64,000 nucleotides of DNA from contig NC_092571.1 in assembly GCF_037975245.1 (NCBI RefSeq), forward strand, positions 21,749,917-21,813,916. The letters are read 5' to 3'. Shown one piece after another: positions 38,318 through 48,500 of this stretch. Below the pieces are notes generated by a model, which saw nothing but the letters and a program-made list of their open reading frames with translations, was not told the origin of the DNA and searched no databases. This stretch comes from Apostichopus japonicus. Taxonomy: Eukaryota > Echinodermata > Holothuroidea > Aspidochirotida > Stichopodidae. The position numbers and the translations under genes were made by a program. How positions within the stretch are numbered: position 1 is the stretch's first letter; every line of letters starts with the position of its first letter.

Positions 38318-39422
38318 TAAGCATTACCCTGGTAACATGAGATTCTCAGCTGTTCGAGGGAACATGTACGTGTGTAGGCCTACTATAGGGTCTATATGAA
38401 TACTATGAGGGTGCATATATGTACTATATCAATACCGTGGGCGCAATCATACATTTTGCTGTTATAGGGCCAATGAAGCCTACAGTCAACTATTCTTGCT
38501 TTATAAAGACGGTTTATTTGAAAAGATCGCACTGCGTTTATGGTAGGCGAGAAATGAAGCTAAAAAAGAGCCGTACATTCACGATGATGCATAAATGAAG
38601 GCATGAAAATATTCTTATTCCTGGCATTTGGTGGAGGGATATGGTGTATTACATCCCCTCCACCCATTTTCATGGGGGGATATATCCCCCCCAGGATCGC
38701 CGCCCATGGCCCGTGAGATGTCTCAAGAAAAAGAAAAAAATCAATCTATTTTGCATCATCACCAAAAACGAGCTAGCTGCTTAGAATTTATCTGCACTTA
38801 TGATGCTGTCAGGTTGGTCTATTATCACCATTAATTATCAACAGGACTGTATTGACATTATGGTTTTGTGAATACAGATTAAGTACACACACCTATTGCT
38901 TGAACGTCCTCGGAATCAAAGGTTTGAAATCAGCAGCAGGCCGTTGGTTAGGTGCGGCCCTGTCAATCTTTCACTCCTAAAATCTGGCCCATTCATTCGA
39001 AAGGTTGCCCACCCCTGCAATGGGCCTATATATGAGGCCCTGGGGTCAGTGGCGTCGTGCCCGTTGGGGCCCGGGGGGCACACGCCCCCCCCCAAAAAAA
39101 AAATTGTCAAAGGTGTCATAAAATTTTGTCATAATTTAAAAAAAAGTGTTTTCGAAATCGAAAAGTAGACTAAATATTCAATTGCTCTTTGATGGCCGTT
39201 GCGGATTTTCCACACACCTCAAAGACGACATATCGGGATTAGTAATGCCATTACCTTTGAATATGTTTGTCCTAAGCTCGCGTTTGATACAGTCTCAATT
39301 AACCTGGAAAATAATCACTTCGTTATCGCGCGTTTTACCTTAGGTTTCGCTACTTTCACTTTTTCTGCCCATGTTTTCAAACGGCATGGCTTTTTCTTCA
39401 CCCAGTTACCACTTCTCACGGG

Positions 39423-40438
39423 CATGGGCGGCAAGGGCGGCGGAACCGGGGGGCACAGGGGGCACGTGCCCCCCCCCCACTTTTCCCCAGGTTAAAAATG
39501 TGCCCATTTTCTACATAAAAATTGAGGTGTCTCAAGTTAGCAAGAGGCCAGGGAACCAGAATGAACACTCGGGAAGGGCCTTTTTCCGGCCATCTGAGGG
39601 GTTTGTAAAACCAAAAATTTTCTACTACGCTCCGCGCCAACCGATGGTGGCGCTCCGCTCAGATAGTCGTGCATACAACATTGCAACTCCTGGCTACGCC
39701 TCTGACTCTTAGTGAATTTCTGTGGGTCAAACTCAAAGCTATTTCGAATGAAACAAATTTGTTAAGATATTAACAAGAAATAAACTCTAATTCGGAAGAT
39801 TCCTACATTAGCAATTAGCATGATTTCGCCTCATTTTGTCTCAAAAGAAAACTTGTTCCTTGTTTCCCAATTTGCACATTGCATATTGCAGTGCTAGTAT
39901 GCACATTTTCCTTGAGAGGGGGGGGGGGGGGCGTTGATGGAGTGATGTGTGTACACAAATTAGATAATACAATAAGAGTTGTAAAGGGTACTAAATATAA
40001 GGCTGCATCAGTCCAATCGAATTGCTGCAAAGTGCCCTTTGATGTCGGTGCCCCCCCCCAGATTAAAAGTGCTTCCGCCGCCCTTGATGGGCGGTGATCA
40101 TGGATCAGCCAACACGAAAATGTTTCGATATCTTAAATTTTGGGCGCTTCTGGGAGACGAGGAATTGGTAAACTTAGGAATAAATGGCGATCACTTCCTT
40201 TGAGAATATTTCCCAAAATTAAAAATTGCCGGAAATTTTTATCAATTTTAGGGGTGTTGCTTTCTGCCATAATGCACGGGAAGTGCCGTTTCCTGCAATC
40301 TGAGGGGTCTGCCAGAAGAAAAATTTTCTTGTACGCTGCGCGCCAACCGATGGTGGCGCTCCGCTTAGATAGTACTTACGGCCGGAATACTCGAATCGAT
40401 TCCGTCCCCCCACGTTTCAAATCGGATTGACGCCCCTG
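39423..40438. mobile_element. Older MITE disrupted at its own terminus
   Basis: CATGGGCGG at 39423 continues, after the later insertion at 39432-40086 is removed, as TGATCATGG at 40095. The inverted relative ATCGGATTGACGCCCCTG ends at 40438. The part from 40140 carries the family blocks GGAAGTGCCGTTTCCTGCAATC and TTCTTGTACGCTGCGCGCC. The outer flanks do not give a clean duplication, so the right boundary is tentative. Confidence 0.45.
39432..40086. mobile_element. MITE with perfect 8-bp TSD ATGGGCGG, 655 bp
   Basis: CAAGGGCGGCGGAACC (39432-39447) is inverted at 40071-40086 (GCTTCCGCCGCCCTTG) with one mismatch in 16. The octamers on both sides are ATGGGCGG (39424-39431 and 40087-40094), a perfect 8-bp hAT-type target duplication. 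The target is the terminal CATGGGCGG motif of an older copy of the same broad family. The interior has a G-run/C-run foldback at 39448-39479 and the ACTACGCTCCGCGCCAACC hairpin block, with no coding sequence. Confidence 0.88.
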
Positions 40439-40498
40439 AATGTATATATTTAAATTTAACAGGAAAAACCGATTGCGATGCTTCCTAATGCTAAAAAT

Positions 40499-40606
40499 TT
40501 GGACGGGTCGGAGATTGATAGGACGGGAAGCGATAGGACGGGGAGCGATAGGACGGGGATCGATTGAACAAAGAGCGATTGGACGTTGAGCGAGTGGACG
40601 GGAGAA
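40499..40606. repeat. 16-bp minisatellite (GAGCGATAGGACGGGG)
   Basis: About six imperfect copies of a 16-mer GAGCGATAGGACGGGG. The central copies (40525-40560) are nearly identical and the outer ones are diverged (GAGCGATTGGACGTT, GAGCGAGTGGACGGG). Confidence 0.85.
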
Positions 40607-40633
40607 GCTCTGTGCTCCCTCTGTATACTATGC

Positions 40634-40666
40634 TCAACGAGGTAAATGATTCATTTACCTCGTTGA
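40634..40666. repeat. Perfect 16-bp palindrome with 1-nt centre
   Basis: TCAACGAGGTAAATGA (40634-40649) and its exact reverse complement (40651-40666) flank a single T. All 16 pairs match. Confidence 0.97.
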
Positions 40667-42164
40667 CTATGCTTTACGTAGCATCGTTCAAGCTTAATTG
40701 TATAACGTTATTTTCAATTTACTGCGTAGTAGTGTCATTCTTTTTATTTTCTTGACACCAGTTTGTTTTGATACTCCTAACTATAATAAAAGTTAAATAC
40801 GGGGTACCGTTTCGAGACAAATGTTGGTTATTTCCTTTCTACGTTGTTATTAAAGTTTAACAACTAACATGAACATTGATAGTGATATTGTTTTCTGTAG
40901 GAATGAACATGATCAACCAACACTCTACCGTGCGTTTATCACACGGATAATGCAGGAACGGGGGCTCAACGCTATTGTTGGATGAACAACAGTACAGTAA
41001 CTCTATACGGCTTCGTGCATTACTTGCGCCATACACCCGTTCGTGCATTATCCTGCGATGAAAACACGGTACTGAGACTGTTTTGGTTAACATCTAGTTA
41101 TTTTAAAATGGTAACATTTGCCCAAACTGTGTTACGTTAACCCGCGGATAGTTGAAATGAGCATGTTTCTCCTGCTTTAAATGAGTTATTTAGTCATGCT
41201 CATAATACCTGAGAGGTTTCACGTGACCGTGCATGCTGGTTTATACTCCATACTTGGGTAGTATGCTATAAACATTATGCGAGGGACAGGAGGACCGAGG
41301 TGTTTTTGGGCCTTCACAAGCATTATTTAATTATTGTAGAAATTACGGTGGCCTAGATGAGACATGGAATTTTCGAACGTTTCATGTCATATGTATTACC
41401 TTCTTTAAACTGTCCAAGTTTTGAGTGTGTGACTTTCTATAGAAGAAAAGAAATAAGATCGGAAATTAGATGTATTGTGTGGTGAATGAAACGAACATTG
41501 ATCATTTGTTTGCCAAACATTCTTCTGCTAATACAATGGATCCAGTTGAATGATTTAGTACTGCCGTGTAGTAAATCCCTCGTGGACGAGTAACAAATAG
41601 AAACGTAGGCTTTGTACTCATTTCCCCCATTTTTCTAAGTGAGCGGAAGTATGTCGGTGCATGTAATGGGGCAGTAGCACCTCTCTGCCCTCCTGTGTAC
41701 GTAAGTATATATGTGGTTGTAACGGCATCCCGCATTTGGGGTATCAGAAAAGTCGATGTTCAAAAGCTGCGAATATTTACCGGACATTCGCTGAAATATT
41801 AACCATATTCAAGTTTTTTTTTCTACCACTCATCCAGTTCCTTCCCGTGAAAATTCATCCTGATAGAAAATTAATATGTTGTTGTAAAGTTAGTGGCGCT
41901 ATTTGTATTTGCCTAAATAATAATTGCCAAGGACATCTCTTTCTCTTTTCAATCATGTTGGTTTGAAAAACTCACTGTGAAAACAAACTCTCCTATTTGT
42001 TTATTTCAGTCATTTAGACGGTTGTAGAAGCGAGATGTGTGAAGTAACTTTAAGTCCATCCCAAAAAATTAAACGAATACCTGTTAGGATCGCTTATTAA
42101 CATTATTAATTTCTAGTAGAGTCAATTCGATTATTTCATCATTGTAGATGCTACTATTAACTTT
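40667..42164. other. No gene seen upstream of OXSM
   Basis: About 1.5 kb of AT-rich DNA. I looked for a divergently oriented neighbour gene on the minus strand and saw no convincing exon. The OXSM promoter should lie toward the right end of this stretch; no TATA box or named element is clear. Confidence 0.45.
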
Positions 42165-42310
42165 TCATTTCTATTCTTAAGTTTTTCTTTCTTTTTTCTT
42201 TTTGGGGAGTCTCCTACTTTGTTAAGCCTTACAGGCTTTATAGGAGACTTCCCGCCACACTGTAAATTGTGATGAAACAAATAAATATACAAATATACAA
42301 ATATACCTCC
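42165..42310 (+). mobile_element. Solo 3' end of LINE family B
   Basis: A pyrimidine-rich stretch is followed by a hairpin AGTCTCCTA (42208-42216) / TAGGAGACT (42241-42249), then GTGATGAAACAAATAAATA and an AAATATAC-repeat tail. The same order (pyrimidine tract, hairpin with the shared loop start CTTTGTTAAGCC, GTGATGAAA-TAAATAAAT tail) occurs after the LINE B open frame at 47465-47630. This is therefore an extremely 5'-truncated insertion of that LINE. It ends only about 100 bp before the OXSM start codon and may lie in its promoter or 5' UTR. Confidence 0.75.
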
Positions 42311-42412
42311 ATAGCACCCAATGATCGATTACCATTTCTCTGTGACGAAAACTGAACCGAATTTGCTTGATGTGGGGTTTTCGAACTTCAACTCGATCTC
42401 GAAGAGAAGAAA

Positions 42413-42557
42413 ATGAAGAAGACCGTAGTCGGGCCTGCATCTATATTTCTCTTCTGTAGCGCGAAAAGAACTTTAAATATTCCATTTAGAAGCCAAGGTA
42501 GCTCGAGTGGTATAGTGAGTGAAAGTGGTAGAGTGAGGGTTGGAGTAACAGGAATAG
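42413..42557 (+). CDS. OXSM: OXSM exon 1: targeting presequence and first beta strand
   Basis: Encodes residues 1-48. It begins [12 protein letters not shown] and contains several Lys/Arg and many Ser with no acidic residue until 37, typical of a mitochondrial presequence. It ends in RVRVGVTGI, the first strand of the thiolase fold. The donor is ATAG|GTAAGT (phase 1). The ATG has A at -3, and an in-frame TGA lies 45 bases upstream with no other in-frame ATG between. Confidence 0.85.
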
Positions 42558-45500
42558 GTAAGTGGATTGTCATATTATCTCAATTATGAAGGTTACAGAG
42601 TTGTGCATGTACTAGATTCGCGACTAGGCCTAGCCTACTTAGATTGCTGTGTAGTAATAGCATGGTGTACGGTACTGTAACTTCGCGTGTTCCCTAAATT
42701 CGCGTTACTGTGTTATACATATATAGTTGCACAAATAGTCAAATTGTAACCACTTTCATTCATAATTTCAATATACAAAGCATGAACAAATGCAGCCAAA
42801 ACAAGGCATCATCAATTTTGTGATCTGAGACACTTTCATGGATTATTCCACAGAGTCAGGGAAATTTTTCCTTGCTTTGAGCAGTTTGACTCCCAACCTT
42901 TACAAGTATAAATTTTCTATTTCCCGCGGAATCTGATCAACTAATTGATGAAATCACATAGCTGAATTGAAAGCACTAAGCCACCGAGCAAAGTAAGCTA
43001 GATGATAGATCGTGATCGCAGTTATCTTTTAAAATAACTTTAATGCTATTACTAAAGCGAATTTACAGTATAGGCCTACCATCATCTAGTATTTCTACCG
43101 GGAATTTACTGTCTTGGATCGAGAATTGGCTTGGTAATAGGAAACAGAGGGTGGTAATTAAAGGCTGTGCTTCTTCTTGGCAGGACGTTACTAGTGGGGT
43201 TCCACAATGGTCTGTAGTGGGTCCCTTGTTGTTTGTTGCTATATAAATGACATCGACGGAGATATTTTGTGTACAGCTAAAAAGTTTGCTGATGACACCA
43301 AATTGTATTCTGAGGTCTCTTCCAAAAACTATTATAAGAAGTTTCAAATGGATTTGGATCAGTTTTTTTCCCGGTCTCAGGGGTGGCAAATGCTTTTTAA
43401 TATTGATAAATGCAATGTAGTGCACATTGGTAGTACAGTAACCAAAAGTTTATATACAATCTTAACGGTGTGGAGTTACAGGAGGTCTCTGTTGAAAGAG
43501 ACCTAGGTATCTACATTGACTCATCTCTACAACCTTCTAAACATTGTCTTGAAGCTGCTAAAAGAGGTATATAATAGGGTTTTAGGTATGATCAAGAGGA
43601 ACTTCAGTTTTCTGAAAGAGGACATCGTAGTTAGGCTTTATAAGCAGTTGGTTAGGCCTCATCTGGAGAATGCTGTGCAGGCTTGGAACCCATATTTTGC
43701 TAAGGATAAGGAAGTACTTGAAAAGGTCCAGGGGAGGGCTACTAGGATGATTAGTTCCTTAAAGAGTGTTCCTTAGTATAGGCGGTTACAACTGTTGAAT
43801 CTCACCACACTAGAGCTTAGGAGGTTACGTGGGGACTTGATCCAGGTTTTCAAGATTGTGTATGGTTTCGACAATTTATCCTTTACCGACTTTTTCATGT
43901 TTGCTAACAGTAGTTGTACCAGAGGTTATTGTCTTAAACTCCATAAGTCACATAGTAGGATTAATATTCAGCATAACTTTTTTTTCTAATAGGGTTGTGA
44001 ATGAGTGGAATGGTTTGCCTGAGAAAGTTTTACTTGCAAGTAGTGTCAATGGGTTTAAGAATACTTTGGACAAGCACTTTAAGCATTGTAATCGGGTCTG
44101 AGTGTTTGTGTCTTCAGTTTTTCTTTTCTCTCTCTATAGGGTCCTTGATGGGGACTTGAGTGTCCCTCCTGATCCTTTTTTTCTACTAAACTAAACTAAA
44201 CTAGTATTAGTAACCAGACCCTGGAAGTGGAAATCATCACAAAGGATCACAAGGACTTAAATCAAAGCCCCCCCCTCCAACACCCCCCCCCCCCTTTCAG
44301 CACAAGTTTTTATCTGGTATAAGAAGCTTTATGATCTTGGTGGAACTTCAGGGAGAATGTCAGACATCTCTTACCAAACCATGATCAGATGGTCACAGCT
44401 AAAAAGATAAAAATGCAGGGTAGTCTGCAATTTACAGTAGGTTAACACTGATAACTTACAGTGTCCAATTACAGTACAAAGTAATCACTTACCTGAATGT
44501 TATGAAGATGACCAAACTTGTCAGAACTTGTTCATTTTTTGTTGTTGTCTGAAATCATTATTTTCATACCATCACAGTCTCTTGTGAATAATTTATATCT
44601 TCCAGGAGTTGTAACACCATTGGGGATTGGTGTCAGCAATGTATGGTCAAAATTACTTCAAGGCAAGAGTGGCATTGAATTGCTGAGTGGAGAAAAATAT
44701 GAAGGAATACCAAGTAAAGTAGGTAAGATGTTTGAGGATGAAAGAACTGAACCATTTATTTCGTTTTCATGTCTTTTGTGGGTAGCCAAAGCAACTTTGG
44801 CAAATCTTTTCACTGGTCACTGAGTTATTAGTATCCTCGATAGTTTGCAAATCGTGTTTAATCAGAATTCATGTCTATAATCAGTATGAAATCATGTTTG
44901 TCAATATTTACATTTCTACTCAATGTAAATTTTTCGACAAAAAACGTTTTGTAATCAGTGATGATAATACCGGAGAGAATACCGTAGAGAATACAATGTG
45001 GTGTGCCACAAGGCTCTATTCTTGGTCCATTGTTTTTCATCCTTTATGTCAATGACATTAATACCAAAGTTTTTGGTAAAGTTAAAGTTGTTATATTTGC
45101 TGACGACACAAATATCTTCTTCGTACCACAATCGAGTACTTTATTTCATATTGAAGTATCAACTGAATAAAGACAAGTTAAGCGACTGGTTTGCTGGCAA
45201 CAAATTATCATTGAATATTGATAAAACAAACTATATAGTTTTTAATACTTCTTACAATTTTACATGGAATGCTGATATAACTATGGGCGGTCAACGACTA
45301 CAACAAGTCAAAAGCACTAGATTTTTAGGCGGTTATATAGATCATAAACTTAAACGGTGTGAAGACATGACAACTGTCTGTAAAAAAGTTGCAAAAAACA
45401 CTGGTGTTTTAGCTAAGCTTAAGCATTATCTGCCACAACACATATTAAAGATTCTCTACCAGACATTAGTCCTGCCACATATTACGTATTGTTGTAACAT

Positions 45501-48500
45501 ATGGTCTGGTACTCAGTGTTCGACTTATGGCCAAAAAATTGCATAGCAACAAATTTCGACAATTGCTATACAATATTTTTGTTGCATAGCAGTTCCCCAA
45601 TATTGAATAGCAGTTTTGAAGTTACCACAAAACGGACCAAATGTTGGCGATCAATGTATTAACTAGAAAATGTTTGTTTATTATTATTATTTAAACTAGT
45701 GTTACTACGATAATCGTTTTCAATATCGGTATCGGCCGATATTTGCAATATCGGCAGCATATCGGTATCGGTAAAATTTTGCCTAATTGCCGATAACAGC
45801 AAACCGATATTGAACTTTTCTTTTTAACGGCAGAGCTACCTGTACTTATTTATACTTGCAATGATTTGTTAATCTGCCCAAGACGATCCATTTCTTTAGC
45901 GTCAGTTAAACTCAGATTCATTTTCGATTAATATCCATGGAAACCTGACTCTCCGTAACATCTAAAAACACGTCTACGGTGCGCGAATATAACCAATGAA
46001 CTTTGTGAACCTTGGCCTACACACAGCATTAGTGCAGCATATAATCACTGTACTAAACATTCATTTCCTCAAAGGCCTCCGTGAAAACCTTGAACATGAT
46101 GCATACAGTAACTGCACAGTTCAGCAGTGTTGGAAAACCTTGTTCCCGCGAACACACCACCGATTTCCCGCCGGTGTTTGCCTGCCTAGCATGCGTAACG
46201 TGCGAGCATAAAGGCGTGGTGCCCAGGGGCCCGTCTTAGGGCTATGGTGGGGTCATGGGGTAGAACCCCTCGTGGGGATCCTGGGGGCTAAAGCCCCCGA
46301 AAATTGTCATTTTTTGCGATGTCTGGCGATGAAAAAATTCGCAGTTGAGGATGCAAAATACTGACAACTTTTTTTATTTAAATTGTCACGAAACTGATGA
46401 AAATTTTAAAATGACAAGTTAAAGTAGCTATATTATGTTATAAAATGAAAAGATGTAATCTGTATTTCAATCTTTAAAAAGTGCAACTTACAAAACTTCC
46501 GATATTATGAAACAAACAACGTTCAGCAAAGCCCCGTTTCTAGACTGCCTAACAATGAATAGCGTGCACTATGCGTACATTTTTACAACTGCAGTGTTTA
46601 ACCCTATACCCAACTACTGTACCACGGTACATGTGCTGCGAATTTGCCCAGGTACCTTCCCAACAACTGTGAGCTAATCCCCTGTGTAACACCTGTTTGT
46701 TAACATTTTTTTGGCACGTTGCCAGGGAACCTTTTAGTTACGTGAGATCCGTAACCGCCGAGGTGGTTAGGCTATTTGCTTTACACTTAACTATGGTAGG
46801 ATATTATTTTTCAGGTTTTTTTTTCGCTATACTGTCAAGTGAATAAGTTGTACATAGAGTATAAACTCAATAAATTATAACTTCTACATTGTGATCGACA
46901 GTTCGTAAGTTAAGGTTTGAGTGTTTGCTCCCAAATCTGACTAGGAATTTGTATCGCACAAATCGGCACAATGTGCGATGCTGATTTGGAAACGTCTCGC
47001 AAGTTTGTCGTTTTGGATCGCATTTTGCGATGCGATACCGGAAAAATCGAACACTGCAGGTACTAGATATACCAATCTGAATCCCATTTGTATTACACAG
47101 AAGAGAGCAGTCCGCCATATAACACATGCCAAACCACGGGACCACACAAATCATTCTAGGTTGTTAAAAACTGATGACATTATTCGGGTTAATCTTGCTA
47201 CATTTGCTTATAAGGCATTGAATGGACTGTTACCAAATGCTTTTAATGACTACTTAATAAGTAACAGTGATGTTCATCATTACAATACCAGATTTTCAGG
47301 CAATGCACATTATAACAGATATAATTCTACAATGGGGATGTTATCACTAAGGGCACGTACAATCAAAACATGGAATTCTCTATCAGACAATATTACAAAT
47401 AAACCTTCTGCAAAATCATTCAGAAGAAACTTTATTCAAAAAATTATTGCATCTTATTAATTGAACATGTTCATTTTTTCTTATATATTTTGTTTTCTTT
47501 TTCCTTTTCTTTACAGGTAGTCCTCTACTTTGTTAAGCCATCTGAAGGTATTTTAGAGGACTTCCTATCACATTATATATATTCACGTGATGAAATAAAA
47601 TAAATAAATCAATCAATCAATCAATAAATAATTGTTTTATCAGTATTACCTTAGATCCACATGCTCTCAGCAAAATGAGCATGACTGATCCGTTCGATAT
47701 CATTCATCTGGACAGTAAAATATTTCTGTACCCAATATTGCTTGGTGTGGTTTATATATGTAATTGTTATATTTACATTTTTAATCTGCATTTGTTATTC
47801 GATTATATTTAATGTGCTTTTATCAATATTATTTGATGCTTACCAACAGCTGGATTGGTTCCAAGGGGCGAGGGCGACGGCCAGTTTCATGCTCCGAGTC
47901 ACCTTACGAAAGCTGTGAGTACAGTATGAGTGAAAGTGTGTAAAATTTATCCCAATTTAGCCATTTGTTGAACTGAGATAGTACAATCTTAAGTCACATT
48001 TTTTTTTTGGGGGGGGGGTTACTAGTAGGTGCCCCCAGTTTAGCTCCTGATATCACCATTTACAATATCAAAACCATCAAATTATCTACTTTTTAAAATA
48101 TTTATATTCAACCTATACATGTACAGGCATATTTTTTTGGTAGGCAACAAGGAAACAAATGTCATTGCAAATAAACTTAGCCATTCAAAAATGTGGCTTT
48201 AAATGATAAAGTAACAATGATTGATTGTATCTACAACATATTTATTTACAACCCAGTTTTCTTGAACTTTGGAAACAGTCTTTCTTACTAAATTTATGAG
48301 ATAATAGTTTTAATCCAGGCAGATTATTTAAAAAACACAAAAAACTATCAGCTATTAGTGTAGCCTAGTTACAAGGCTGAAAGTAAGGCTTGGTCAGGGC
48401 AAGGCCATTGGGCCTCTTTGTTATAAATTTGGGAGGGCCCCAAGGTCATCAAATAGGGCACCAAGGTCAAACATTGTTTGGTAGTAGGGCACCAAGGCCA

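Larger units (their letters stand above)
37492..38708. mobile_element. MITE with 15-bp TIRs and perfect 8-bp TSD, nested in hAT
   Basis: CATGGGCGGCGATCC at 37492-37506 is exactly inverted at 38694-38708. The flanking octamers are both GCCCGTGA (37484-37491 and 38709-38716), a perfect 8-bp target site duplication. Removing the element rejoins the older hAT sequence (GCGGCCCGTGAGATG). Next to both ends lie G or C runs. The interior carries the inverted block CTATCTAAGCGTAGCGCCACC and AAGCGTACAAGAAAATTTT near 37549-37604, and a further nested element at 37942. There is no transposase, so it is non-autonomous and moved by a hAT enzyme in trans (inferred from the 8-bp TSD). Confidence 0.85.
37433..39017. 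mobile_element. hAT-type element with 16-bp TIRs, interrupted by a MITE
   Basis: The left TIR CAGGGGTGGGCAACCT (37433-37448) is matched exactly by the inverted copy AGGTTGCCCACCCCTG at 39002-39017. CAGGGGTGGGCAA is a well-known hAT terminal motif, with GGCCCGC-rich subterminal sequence as seen here. The flanking octamers are CTATAGAC and CAATGGGC, matching at 5 of 8, which fits a decayed 8-bp target duplication. Most of the interior is a later insertion (37492-38708); the old element itself is only about 370 bp and non-coding. Confidence 0.8.
44900..47640 (+). pseudogene. LINE family B relic, split by a hAT insertion (OXSM intron 2)
   Basis: A second, different non-LTR retrotransposon. The first part (about 44900-45513) reads, with frameshifts, [29 protein letters not shown], the catalytic [12 protein letters not shown], then [21 protein letters not shown] and [20 protein letters not shown]. 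The second part (47065-47460) resumes exactly at [19 protein letters not shown] and runs to the ORF end ([19 protein letters not shown], stop at 47458). The 3' UTR holds a pyrimidine tract, a 9-bp hairpin (47519-47527 / 47554-47562) and an AATC-repeat tail to about 47630. A stop and frame change near 45166 and the 1.5-kb insertion make it inactive. The FADD aspartates are intact. Confidence 0.9.

Noticed and set aside
38896-39168. Open frames with proline or glycine runs among the MITEs (35424-35737, 38896-39168, 39199-39712)
   Set aside because: They read through G/C homopolymers and element termini on both strands at once, and no domain is recognisable.
40857-41093. Divergent minus-strand gene sharing the OXSM promoter
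   Set aside because: In vertebrates OXSM has a head-to-head neighbour, so I looked for one. The minus-strand frames here show no similarity to it and have no splice-site context.
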